DNA of 64,000 nt from Burkholderia sp. GAS332 (GTDB lineage Bacteria > Pseudomonadota > Gammaproteobacteria > Burkholderiales > Burkholderiaceae): the NCBI GenBank assembly GCA_900142905.1, contig FSRV01000001.1, positions 1,364,001 to 1,428,000 on the forward strand. Reading direction: 5' to 3'. The notes beneath the pieces are model-generated. The model was not told the DNA's origin, made no database searches, and worked only from the letters and a program-made list of their open reading frames with translations. The translations under genes were made by a program, and so were the position numbers. Below are positions 45,940 through 54,685 of the stretch, piece after piece (positions within the stretch are counted from its first letter, which is position 1; each line of letters starts with the position of its first letter).

Positions 45940-47415
45940 ATGACCGACACGAACATCGAGCCGGCAGATAGCCAACTCGCGGACCTGCGAGCGCGCGCTG
46001 CCGCGCCGCATGCCCGCGCGGCCGACTGCCTCGCGTTTGGACAAGCGCTGCTGGAACGCGCCGGCCGTGACAAAACCCTTCGGCGCGAGGCGCTCGCGGC
46101 GCTGGTGCGCGCTTACCAGCTCGATCCCTCCTGCGAACCTACGCTGCTTCACACGATCGCGCAGACGGGCTTCATCTTGCGTGATTGGTCGCTGGTCGAC
46201 TCCGCCACGGCGCTATTGCTCGCCCAAAACGCCGAAGACGCCAACGCGCTGATCTGGCGCGCCGCCGCCGTGCAACAACGCAACGACTTCGACACGGCCG
46301 AGCGATTGCTGCGCGAAGCGGTGCGCGTTGTGCCGGGCAATCCGGTTGCGCTTCACAAGCTCGCGTTGTGCATCAAGGAGCAGGCGCGGTTTGCTGAAGC
46401 GGAAGCCTTGCTCAGGCAAGTGCTCGCCTTGTCGCCGAACAACGCGCATGCGCTGTTCGATCTGTCGGAACTCGAAATCCGCACGGGACGTTTCGCCGAA
46501 GGCTGGGTGCATTACGAATCACGCGTCGCGTTCGCCGACGATTTGAACAACGCGCAGCATGCGCTCGCTGCGATCAGCGCACATTGGCAGGGCGAATCGC
46601 TGGAAGGCAAAACGCTGATCGTGTACGGCGAGCAAGGCAATGGCGACTGTCTTTGGGCGGTGCGCTTTCTGCCGTTGCTGGCGGAGCGGGCGCGACGCGA
46701 GGGTGGCCGCGTGATTTTCGGTCACGACGGGCCGTTGCGGCATCTATTCGAACGGATGCTGCCTGCCGACTTGCCGCTCGAAACGAACCTTGAAACCCGG
46801 CCGGATTTCCATTGCGGGTTGATGAGCTTGCCGCTGCGGCTTGGCATCTTCGATGCAACGGGCTGGGGTGCGCCGTATCTGAGCGCCGAACCTGTGCGCG
46901 TGCAGGCATGGCGCGAGCGAGTTCATGCGCACACGGCCGGCAAGCCGGGCAATCGCAACGTCGGTTTAGTGTGGAATGGCAATCCTGACCATATCCGCGA
47001 TAGGCGGCGCTCGGTACCCGTCGAGCAACTCGAGCCGCTATTGAGCGTGCCGGGTGTGACCTGGTTTGCACTGTCGCCTGGGCGCAGCGAGACGGTCGCG
47101 CAGTGGCGGGCCAAGGGCCTCGATGTGGTCGATTTGACCCACCATTTTCAGTCCGAATTCGACGATGTCGCCGCGTTGCTGGCGAATCTGGATCTGGTCG
47201 TCACGATCGATAGCGGGCCCGCGCATCTGGCGGGGGCGCTCGGCGTGCCGACGTGTTTGATGATCGATCATGTGTCGGCATGGTTTTGGGGCGACGAATC
47301 GCGCACCGCGGCCTGGTACGATTCTATTGAGCTCTTTCGACAGCCTGAAATTGGCGCGTGGGCGCCGGTGCTGGCTAAAGTGCGAGAGCGGATTGAAATG
47401 ATGCGGGGCGTTTGA
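45940..47415 (+). CDS. TPR-repeat protein with glycosyltransferase-9-like domain
   Basis: A 491-residue protein. The N-terminal half has tetratricopeptide repeats, for example DANALIWRAAAVQQRNDFDTAE and LSPNNAHALFDLSELEIRTGR. The C-terminal half (about 225-491) resembles heptosyltransferase-type (GT9) domains, with YGEQGNGDCLWAVRFLPLL and VVTIDSGPAHLAGALGVP, the latter the sugar-nucleotide-binding region. Such proteins glycosylate surface structures or act as TPR scaffolds; the acceptor is unknown. No signal peptide. It probably follows aroC in the same transcript, though the functions seem unrelated. Confidence 0.85.
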   Translation: MTDTNIEPADSQLADLRARAAAPHARAADCLAFGQALLERAGRDKTLRREALAALVRAYQLDPSCEPTLLHTIAQTGFILRDWSLVDSATALLLAQNAEDANALIWRAAAVQQRNDFDTAERLLREAVRVVPGNPVALHKLALCIKEQARFAEAEALLRQVLALSPNNAHALFDLSELEIRTGRFAEGWVHYESRVAFADDLNNAQHALAAISAHWQGESLEGKTLIVYGEQGNGDCLWAVRFLPLLAERARREGGRVIFGHDGPLRHLFERMLPADLPLETNLETRPDFHCGLMSLPLRLGIFDATGWGAPYLSAEPVRVQAWRERVHAHTAGKPGNRNVGLVWNGNPDHIRDRRRSVPVEQLEPLLSVPGVTWFALSPGRSETVAQWRAKGLDVVDLTHHFQSEFDDVAALLANLDLVVTIDSGPAHLAGALGVPTCLMIDHVSAWFWGDESRTAAWYDSIELFRQPEIGAWAPVLAKVRERIEMMRGV

Positions 47416-47571
47416 GCTTTTTTCTTTGCGGTGGTGTTGGCGATACCGGTGGCGTTGGCGATACGCCTGCAGCGGATGCCGCTTTGTTTTTTACCCGCCC
47501 GGCGGAGCGATTGACTGCATGCCGCACGCGGAGAGACAAACAAGCTCCGCGCACGGCAAACAAACACCGAA

Positions 47572-49245
47572 TCACATATTCGGATAGTTAGGACCACCGC
47601 CGCCTTCAGGCGTCACCCACACGATGTTCTGCGTCGGGTCCTTGATATCGCAGGTCTTGCAGTGCACGCAGTTCTGCGCGTTGATCACGAGACGCTCGCT
47701 GCCGTCGTCGTTCTTCACGAACTCATACACCGCAGCCGGGCAGTAACGTGATTCCGGACCGGCATAGGTCTGCCAGTTCACGTTCACCGGCACCGAAGGA
47801 TCTTTCAACGTCAGGTGAGCCGGCTGGTTCTCTTCATGGTTGGTGTTCGAGATGAACACTGAAGACAACCGGTCAAACGTCAACTTGCCGTCCGGCTTCG
47901 GATACGTGATCGGCTTGCACTGTGAAGCAGGCTTGAGCATCTCGTGATCGGAATGCTGGTGATGCAGTGTCCACGGCACATTGCCGCCCAGCAGCTTCTG
48001 CTCGATGCCGACCATCAGGGTGCCGAGGTACAGGCCCTTGCTCATCCACTGCTTGAAGTTGCGCGCACGATGCAACTCGGTATGCAGCCACGAAGTCTTG
48101 AACGATTCCGGATACGCGGTGAGTTCATCGCTGGTACGTCCTGCCTGCACGGCTTCAAAAGCAGCGTCAGCAGCCAGCATGCCGGTCTTGATCGCGGCAT
48201 GCGAGCCCTTGATCCGCGAGGCGTTCAGGAAGCCCGCATCGTCGCCAACCAGCGCGCCGCCCGGGAACACCAGCTTCGGCAGCGACAGCAGGCCGCCCGC
48301 GGTAATCGCCCGCGCGCCGTACGACACCCGCTTGCCACCTTCCAGAATCGCGCGGATCGCCGGATGCGTCTTGTAACGCTGGAATTCCTCGAACGGCGAC
48401 AGGTACGGGTTCGTGTAGCCCAGACCGACCACGAAGCCCACCATCACCTGGTTGTTATCCATGTGATACAGGAACGAGCCACCGTACGTGTCGTTCTCCA
48501 GCGGCCAGCCGGCCGTGTGCATCACCAGACCCGGCTTGTGCTTCGAAGGATCGATTTCCCACAGTTCCTTGATGCCGATACCGTGGACCTGCGGATCGAC
48601 ACCTTCGCGCAGCTTGAACCTGTCGTTCAGTTGACGGCCCAGATGCCCGCGCGCGCCTTCGCAGAAGAGCGTGTACTTGGCGTGCAGTTCCATACCGAGC
48701 TGGAAGTTCTCGGTCGGCTCACCGTCCTTGCCAATGCCAAGGTTGCCGGTGGCGACGCCTTTGACCGAACCGTCGTCGTTATACAAAATCTCCGCAGCCG
48801 GAAAGCCCGGGAAAATCTCGACGCCGAGCGCCTCAGCCTGCTGACCCAGCCAGCGCGTGACGTTCGCGAGGCTGATCACATAGTTGCCGTGGTTCTTGAA
48901 GTTGTCCGGCAGTGCCCAGGTGGGCACGCTCTTCGAACCGGTTTCGGTCAGGAACAGGAATTTGTCTTCGGTCACGTCCACCGTCAGCGGCGCGCCTTTT
49001 TCTTTCCAGTCGGGGATCAGTTCGGTGATCGCGCGCGGATCCATCACCGCGCCCGACAGGATATGCGCCCCGATCTCCGAGCCTTTTTCCAGTACGCACA
49101 CGCCAATCTCGACGCCTTTCTCAGCCGCTAGCTGCTTCAGGCGGATCGCCGCGGACAGGCCAGCCGGGCCGCCGCCGACGATCACGACGTCGTATTCCAT
49201 CGACTCGCGTGGACCGTATTGCTCAATGAGACTTGCGGGGGTCAT
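47572..49245 (-). CDS. Electron-transfer-flavoprotein:ubiquinone oxidoreductase
   Basis: A 557-residue membrane-associated FAD/4Fe-4S enzyme that moves electrons from acyl-CoA dehydrogenases, through ETF, to ubiquinone. The FAD site DVVIVGGGPAGLSAAIRL is at the N-terminus. GGLLSLPKLVFPGGALVGDDAG and GSHAAIKTGMLAADAAFEA mark the central region, and the cluster cysteines lie near the end in YCPAAVYE and NCVHCKTCDIKDP. AGAGGAGC precedes the ATG. Divergent from an SDR gene, with a TetR-like operator between them, consistent with control by fatty-acid or branched-chain metabolism. Confidence 0.96.
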   Translation of the reverse strand: MTPASLIEQYGPRESMEYDVVIVGGGPAGLSAAIRLKQLAAEKGVEIGVCVLEKGSEIGAHILSGAVMDPRAITELIPDWKEKGAPLTVDVTEDKFLFLTETGSKSVPTWALPDNFKNHGNYVISLANVTRWLGQQAEALGVEIFPGFPAAEILYNDDGSVKGVATGNLGIGKDGEPTENFQLGMELHAKYTLFCEGARGHLGRQLNDRFKLREGVDPQVHGIGIKELWEIDPSKHKPGLVMHTAGWPLENDTYGGSFLYHMDNNQVMVGFVVGLGYTNPYLSPFEEFQRYKTHPAIRAILEGGKRVSYGARAITAGGLLSLPKLVFPGGALVGDDAGFLNASRIKGSHAAIKTGMLAADAAFEAVQAGRTSDELTAYPESFKTSWLHTELHRARNFKQWMSKGLYLGTLMVGIEQKLLGGNVPWTLHHQHSDHEMLKPASQCKPITYPKPDGKLTFDRLSSVFISNTNHEENQPAHLTLKDPSVPVNVNWQTYAGPESRYCPAAVYEFVKNDDGSERLVINAQNCVHCKTCDIKDPTQNIVWVTPEGGGGPNYPNM

Positions 49246-49333
49246 TGATGCTCCTCTTCTTACCGTTAGAATGCTTTTTTCGGGATCGTATTGTGGGCGA
49301 TGGTCTCCGCCACTGCAACCCGATGAGCAGAGA

Positions 49334-49360
49334 TTAGCACGATCGTTCTATTTGTATGAT
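49334..49360 (+). promoter_or_regulatory. TetR-like operator and promoter between the ETF-QO and SDR genes
   Basis: TTAGCACGATCGTTCTAT (49334-49351) is a palindrome whose only mismatched pairs are the outermost and the fifth from each end. It is immediately followed by TATGAT at 49355-49360, a likely -10 for the SDR gene. Operators of this ACGATCGT-centred kind are typical of TetR regulators of acyl-CoA metabolism. The palindrome is seen; the regulator is inferred and not encoded in this window. Confidence 0.6.
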
Positions 49361-49436
49361 ACGGTATGACCCGCAGTGGCGGTCCTACCGCACCCGTCCA
49401 CCGCGTCTGTAACAACAACCGAACAAGGGAACGACA

Positions 49437-50213
49437 ATGGGCCGTTCGATCAATCTGGAAGGCAAAGTCGCGCTGATCACCGGCGCCTCGAGCGGGTTGG
49501 GGAAGCGCTTTGCTCAGGTATTGTCGCAGGCCGGCGCCAAGGTCGTGTTGGCGAGCCGCCGCACCGAGCGTCTGAAGGAGTTGCGCGCCGAGATCGAAGC
49601 CTCCGGCGGCGCGGCGCACGTTGTCTCGCTCGACGTCACGGATTACCAGAGCATCAAATCAGCCGTCGCCCACGCGGAAACCGAGGCGGGCACGATCGAC
49701 ATTCTGGTGAACAATTCAGGCGTGTCGACCACGCAGAAGCTTTCGGAAGTCACGCCGGCCGATTTCGAGTACGTGTTCGACACTAACACGCGCGGCGCTT
49801 TCTTCGTCGCCCAGGAAGTCGCCAAGCGCATGATCATGCGCGGCGGCAACGGGCAGAAGCCGTCATACCGGATCATCAATATCGCGTCGATGGCGGGCTT
49901 GCGCGTGCTGCCGCAGATCGGCTTGTATTCGATCAGCAAGGCCGCCGTCGTCCATATGACGAAAGCCATGGCGCTGGAATGGGGCAAGCACGGCATCAAC
50001 GTGAACGCCATCTGCCCGGGCTATATCGATACCGAGATCAACCATCATCACTGGTCGACCGAGCAGGGGCAGAAGCTGGTGTCGCTGCTGCCGCGTCACC
50101 GCGTCGGCAAGCCGGAGGATCTGGACGGCCTGTTGCTGCTGCTGGCGGCCGACGAATCGCAGTTCATCAACGGCTCGGTGATCGCCGCCGACGATGGGTT
50201 CGGGCTCGCCTGA
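49437..50213 (+). CDS. Short-chain dehydrogenase/reductase
   Basis: A 258-residue NAD(P)-dependent SDR. It has the nucleotide site TGASSGLG (residues 15-22), NNSG (92-95, an NNAG variant), catalytic Ser151, and Tyr164/Lys168 in YSISK. The C-terminal DDGFGLA is common in SDRs of fatty-acid and ketone metabolism. AGGGAACGACA precedes the ATG. It is followed by a thioesterase gene 94 bp on, and shares its promoter region with the ETF-ubiquinone oxidoreductase, suggesting a 3-hydroxyacyl or related substrate; that is inference. Confidence 0.9.
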   Translation: MGRSINLEGKVALITGASSGLGKRFAQVLSQAGAKVVLASRRTERLKELRAEIEASGGAAHVVSLDVTDYQSIKSAVAHAETEAGTIDILVNNSGVSTTQKLSEVTPADFEYVFDTNTRGAFFVAQEVAKRMIMRGGNGQKPSYRIINIASMAGLRVLPQIGLYSISKAAVVHMTKAMALEWGKHGINVNAICPGYIDTEINHHHWSTEQGQKLVSLLPRHRVGKPEDLDGLLLLLAADESQFINGSVIAADDGFGLA

Positions 50214-50307
50214 ACGCGGCTTTGGGGCGCCGTTGGGGGCTTTATAGGATTTTTGCGCCGGCCAGCGGGCCGGCTTCAACCTGGTTTCAATCCGTTAAAG
50301 AAGGACG

Positions 50308-50739
50308 ATGAGCGATTTTCACGCAGTTTTTGAGATGTCGATGCCGATCCGTTGGGGCGACATGGACGCATTCGGCCATGTGAACAACACGGTCTATTTC
50401 CGTTACATGGAGCAGGTACGGATTTCCTGGTTCGAGCAAATGGGTATGATCGGCAGCAACGCCGACGGGCAGGGGCCGGTGATCGTCAATGCGTCGATGG
50501 AGTTTCTCAAGCAGTTGCACTATCCCGGCGATGTGATTGGCCGGATGTCCGTGGCCACGCCCGGCCGCAGCAGCTTTGACACGGCGTTCGAGCTCGTGCG
50601 CGCCGATGATCCGAACACCGTTTATGCCCGTGGCGCTGCACGCTGCGTGTGGATCGACTACGCTGCCGGCAAATCGGTGCCGGTGCCGGATCGGCTGCGC
50701 GATACGATCGAGCGCGCGGCGCTGGTTAAGGCGGCTTGA
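50308..50739 (+). CDS. Acyl-CoA thioesterase, 4HBT hot-dog family
   Basis: A 143-residue hot-dog-fold enzyme with the 4-hydroxybenzoyl-CoA-thioesterase motif IRWGDMDAFGHVNNTVYFRYMEQ split across residues 14-36 and containing the catalytic Asp. Length is normal. AAGGACG precedes the ATG. Downstream of the SDR and likely co-transcribed. It should hydrolyse acyl-CoA esters; chain length cannot be predicted. Confidence 0.9.
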   Translation: MSDFHAVFEMSMPIRWGDMDAFGHVNNTVYFRYMEQVRISWFEQMGMIGSNADGQGPVIVNASMEFLKQLHYPGDVIGRMSVATPGRSSFDTAFELVRADDPNTVYARGAARCVWIDYAAGKSVPVPDRLRDTIERAALVKAA

Positions 50740-50864
50740 TCGCCCGGTTCCTGCTACAAGCTTGTAGCCGCGCCCGCAATCGAATCTGGAGCCATTCTCG
50801 CGTTCGCTGCGGGTCGCCCCTCAAGGCAGGCTTCCCGCCGAACCCGCATCCGATTCCAGAGCCG

Positions 50865-51410
50865 TCAATGCCCGAGCAAACGCTGCAATAGCTCGGTCGC
50901 ATTCCCCGTATCGTATTTGCGCATCAGCCTCGCACGGTAGACATCGACCGTGCGCGGGCTGATATCCAGCGCCCGTCCGATCTGCTTGCTGGTTTTCCCT
51001 GTCACCAGTTGCGCGGCGATTTCCCGCTCGCGCGGCGTCAATTCGACCGCCACGCGCCGCGTCGCGCTCAAATCCTCGAAAGTCCACACCCCGGCGGCAT
51101 GCGGGTCGGCGCGTTGCTGCGCGCGTCCCGTCACGTGGCACCAGAACAATTCCCCGTTGGCCCGCTTCATGATCCGGTCATCCGCGTAACTGCCTTGCGC
51201 GGTCATGATCGGCGGAATCCGCGCGCCGATCCGCTCGAATTCGTCCGTCGACGGATACAGAATCTGGAACGACTGGCCGAGCAGCGCCTCGCGCGTGCAG
51301 CCGAATATCGACGCCAGCTCGTCGTTGCAGTCTTCAATGATCCGTTCGCGCGACAGCACGAGTCCGATCGGGGCGAGGTGAAACGCGGTTTGGTAATCCA
51401 AGGCGGGCAT
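50865..51410 (-). CDS. PAS-LuxR transcriptional regulator
   Basis: A 181-residue regulator. A PAS sensor domain (residues about 8-110, LAPIGLVLSRERIIEDCND, then FGCTREALLGQSFQILYPS) precedes a LuxR/GerE helix-turn-helix (TPREREIAAQLVTGKTSKQI and ISPRTVDVYRARLMRKY). No receiver domain, so it senses a small molecule or redox signal directly. The frame is open far upstream; MPALDYQTAFHL fits the PAS start, and the ATG at 51455 is an alternative. It is divergent from the CoA-transferase genes, which it probably controls. Confidence 0.88.
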   Translation of the reverse strand: MPALDYQTAFHLAPIGLVLSRERIIEDCNDELASIFGCTREALLGQSFQILYPSTDEFERIGARIPPIMTAQGSYADDRIMKRANGELFWCHVTGRAQQRADPHAAGVWTFEDLSATRRVAVELTPREREIAAQLVTGKTSKQIGRALDISPRTVDVYRARLMRKYDTGNATELLQRLLGH

Positions 51411-51652
51411 GGGTTGGCGGCAAGTACTTATGTATTTTTGCGTATTGTGCCGCATGGCGCGCCCAGCGTACTCTTTCGAGCACATGACAACGCGGCGAAG
51501 CGTCCGCAGCAGGCATTGGCGCGAGGCAGGGCAAGTTGAGCGCAGAGCAGGCCGCGGATGACTAGAATGACGTGTCGGGCGTTTGCCCGCTGAACGTCTT
51601 ATCGAAGTCGCAACAAACTGGTTTCGGGTTTCCATAAAGGAAGGGACAAACG

Positions 51653-52357
51653 ATGAACAAGGTCTATCCAGGCGCGGCTGAAGCGCTGAAAGACATCGTC
51701 AAGGACGGGCAGACGTTTGCCGTCGGCGGTTTCGGGCTGTGCGGCATTCCCGAGGCGCTGATCGCGGCGCTGCGCGATTCGAAGGTGCAGGGCATCACCT
51801 GCATCAGCAACAATGCGGGCGTCGACGGTTTCGGCCTCGGCCTGTTGCTCGAAACGCGCCAGGTCAAGAAGATGATCTCGTCGTATGTGGGCGAGAACAA
51901 GGAGTTCGAGCGCCAGTATCTGGCCGGCGAACTCGAACTGGAATTCACGCCGCAAGGCACGCTCGCCGAGAAGCTGCGCGCCGGCGGCTCGGGCATTCCG
52001 GCGTTCTTCACGAACACCGGCTATGGCACGCTGATCGCCGAGGGCAAGGAAACCCGCCAGTTCGGCGAAAACCACTACGTGCTCGAACACTCGCTGACGG
52101 CCGACGTCGCTTTGGTCAAGGCGTGGAAAGCCGACAAATCGGGCAACCTGATCTATCGCCGCACCGCGCGCAACTTCAACCCGATGTGCGCGATGGCCGG
52201 CAAGATTACCGTCGCGGAAGTCGAGGAAATCGTTGAAGTGGGCGAACTCGATCCGGACGCGATCCACACGCCGGGCATTTTCGTGCAGCGCATTGTGCTC
52301 AATGCGAATCCGGAAAAACGCATTGAACAACGCATCGTCCGCGCGAAAGGAGACTGA
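51653..52357 (+). CDS. 3-oxoacid CoA-transferase, subunit A
   Basis: A 234-residue CoA-transferase alpha subunit that, with the next protein, transfers CoA from succinyl-CoA to acetoacetate or another 3-oxoacid, letting the cell use ketone bodies and polyhydroxybutyrate breakdown products. The family motif [18 protein letters not shown] and the conserved [16 protein letters not shown] are intact. AAGGAAGGGACAAACG precedes the ATG. The stop is 2 bp before subunit B. Confidence 0.94.
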   Translation: MNKVYPGAAEALKDIVKDGQTFAVGGFGLCGIPEALIAALRDSKVQGITCISNNAGVDGFGLGLLLETRQVKKMISSYVGENKEFERQYLAGELELEFTPQGTLAEKLRAGGSGIPAFFTNTGYGTLIAEGKETRQFGENHYVLEHSLTADVALVKAWKADKSGNLIYRRTARNFNPMCAMAGKITVAEVEEIVEVGELDPDAIHTPGIFVQRIVLNANPEKRIEQRIVRAKGD

Positions 52358-52359
52358 TC

Positions 52360-53001
<642 letters not shown>

Positions 53002-53065
53002 GCGGCCGGATGGGCCGCCTGCGGATTCGGTCTATATGGCCGGTACGCGGCGGCGAGGAAGGATC

Positions 53066-53103
53066 GAAAGCGGGCGAGACGTGAGTCTCGCCCGCTTTCT
53101 TTT
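53066..53103 (+). terminator. Intrinsic terminator of the CoA-transferase operon
   Basis: GAAAGCGGGCGAGAC-GTGA-GTCTCGCCCGCTTTC followed by TTTT: a perfect 15-bp stem with a 4-base loop. Confidence 0.93.
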
Positions 53104-53263
53104 ATGCGCCGGGGTGTTCGTTCCGCGCAATCTTAGGCCGTCCTAGGCCGTTAGGCTGATCCTTGCCGCACGGCAAAGCGGTTTACAATCCTTTGAAGAT
53201 TGGACGCGTATTGATCCCTGCTGTGCGCAGGCCGAATCCGCAGCGTTTTTGCAAGGAACCCAG

Positions 53264-54175
53264 ATGACCGAAACGTCCGCTTCCACCGCCGGGCGGCCTA
53301 CGCCGCGCCAACGCTATGTACAGTGCGCGAGCCCCGGTGGCTTGCACCGGATCGCCTACACCGAGTGGGGCGACCCGGCCAACCCGCGTGTGCTGCTGTG
53401 CGTGCACGGCTTGACGCGCTCAGGGCGCGATTTCGACCGCCTCGCGGCGGAATTCGCCGGTACTTACCGCGTGGTGTGTCCGGATGTGGTGGGGCGGGGC
53501 TTGTCTTCGTGGCTCGCGAACCCCAACTTCTATAGCATCCCGCAGTACGTCGCCGACATGGTCACGCTGATCGCGCGTCTGAACGTCGAAACGGTGGACT
53601 GGTTCGGTACCTCGATGGGCGGTCTGATCGGGCTCGCGCTGGCCGGCCTGCCCGAAACGCCGATCCGCAAAATGCTGTTGAACGACGTCGGTCCGCATCT
53701 GGAGCCGGTGGCCGTGCAGCGCATCGGCGATTACCTCGGCAAGCCCGCGCGGTTCGAAACGCTGCAGCAGGGCATCGATTACGCCGCATTGCTGGCGCAA
53801 TCCTTTGGGCCGCTCACGCCGGACGAATGGCGTGAGATCAATACGCCGCTGTTGCGTGAGCAGGATGGCGCATGGCTATTGCGCTACGACCCCCGGATTG
53901 CGCAGCCGTTTGCCGCGACGACCGAAGAGGCGACCAAACTCGGCGAGGCCGCGCTGTGGCATTCGCTGACTGCGTTTCAGGGACCGGTGCTGGTGGTGCG
54001 CGGTGAGCAATCGGATCTGCTCTCGCGTGAGACCGTCGCGAAGATGGTCGAGACCGGACGCGCTGTCTCGAGCGCGGAAATCGCGGGCGTCGGGCATGCA
54101 CCGGCGTTTCTGTCGGCCGATCAGATCGACCTCGCGAGGCAGTTCTTTATCGGTCCGGCCGGCGACGCGTCATAA
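53264..54175 (+). CDS. Alpha/beta hydrolase
   Basis: A 303-residue hydrolase with strand LLCVHGLTRSGRDF (oxyanion hole), nucleophile elbow FGTSMGGL, an acid near VVRGEQSDLLS and catalytic His in GVGHAPAF. The cap contains LLNDVGPHLEP, often seen in esterases of this group. AAGGAACCCAG precedes the ATG; an in-frame start five codons earlier lies before the ribosome site and is unlikely. No signal peptide. Substrate unknown. Confidence 0.87.
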   Translation: MTETSASTAGRPTPRQRYVQCASPGGLHRIAYTEWGDPANPRVLLCVHGLTRSGRDFDRLAAEFAGTYRVVCPDVVGRGLSSWLANPNFYSIPQYVADMVTLIARLNVETVDWFGTSMGGLIGLALAGLPETPIRKMLLNDVGPHLEPVAVQRIGDYLGKPARFETLQQGIDYAALLAQSFGPLTPDEWREINTPLLREQDGAWLLRYDPRIAQPFAATTEEATKLGEAALWHSLTAFQGPVLVVRGEQSDLLSRETVAKMVETGRAVSSAEIAGVGHAPAFLSADQIDLARQFFIGPAGDAS

Positions 54176-54181
54176 TATCGG

Positions 54182-54219
54182 GTTTCGCGCGGCGTCCTTG
54201 ACGGGACGCAACGCGAAAC
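54182..54219 (+). other. Two-part hairpin in the leader of the RidA gene
   Basis: Outer stem GTTTCGCG (54182-54189) pairs with CGCGAAAC (54212-54219); inner stem GCGTCC pairs with GGACGC. It lies just after the hydrolase stop and 40 bp before the RidA start. No T-run follows. It may be a transcript end or an RNA leader element; no known riboswitch motif is seen. Confidence 0.45.
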
Positions 54220-54258
54220 GCATCTTCGATCAACTTTCAACCAACCTCAGGATTCTTC

Positions 54259-54612
54259 ATGGCAGTCATTCGTCACCACGTCGGCAAGCGTCTCTCGGAA
54301 ATCGCCGTGCACAACGGCACCGTGTACCTCGCGGGCCAGATCGCCGAAGACGCGGATCAGGACATCACGGGTCAGACGCGCGAAGTGCTCGGCCATATCG
54401 ACCGTCTGCTGGCTGAAGTGAACAGCGACAAGTCGCAGTTGCTGTCCGTGCAGATCTACATCTCGGACATGGTGCACTTCGCCGGCATGAACGCGGTGTG
54501 GGACGAGTGGGTCGCACAAGGCGCCACGCCGCCGCGCGCAACCGTGGAAGCGAAGCTCGCGAATCCGAAGTGCCTCGTCGAAATCGTCGTGGTCGCGGCG
54601 CAGCGCGATTGA
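54259..54612 (+). CDS. RidA-family protein
   Basis: A 117-residue member of the YjgF/YER057c/UK114 family; RidA hydrolyses reactive enamines and imines from amino-acid metabolism. The expected blocks NGTVYLAGQIAEDADQDI, VLGHIDRLLAEV, SVQIYISDMVHFAGMNAVWD and the catalytic-Arg region PPRATVEAKL are intact. CAACCTCAGGATTCTTC precedes the ATG (AGGA). It could be YjgH/YoaB-type rather than canonical RidA. Confidence 0.92.
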   Translation: MAVIRHHVGKRLSEIAVHNGTVYLAGQIAEDADQDITGQTREVLGHIDRLLAEVNSDKSQLLSVQIYISDMVHFAGMNAVWDEWVAQGATPPRATVEAKLANPKCLVEIVVVAAQRD

Positions 54613-54685
54613 GCCTGGTTGAGCCTTGTCTCACAGTTGTTGTTGAAATTCCGTTGATCCGTCTGGCCCGGTGGGCCGTCGCACC

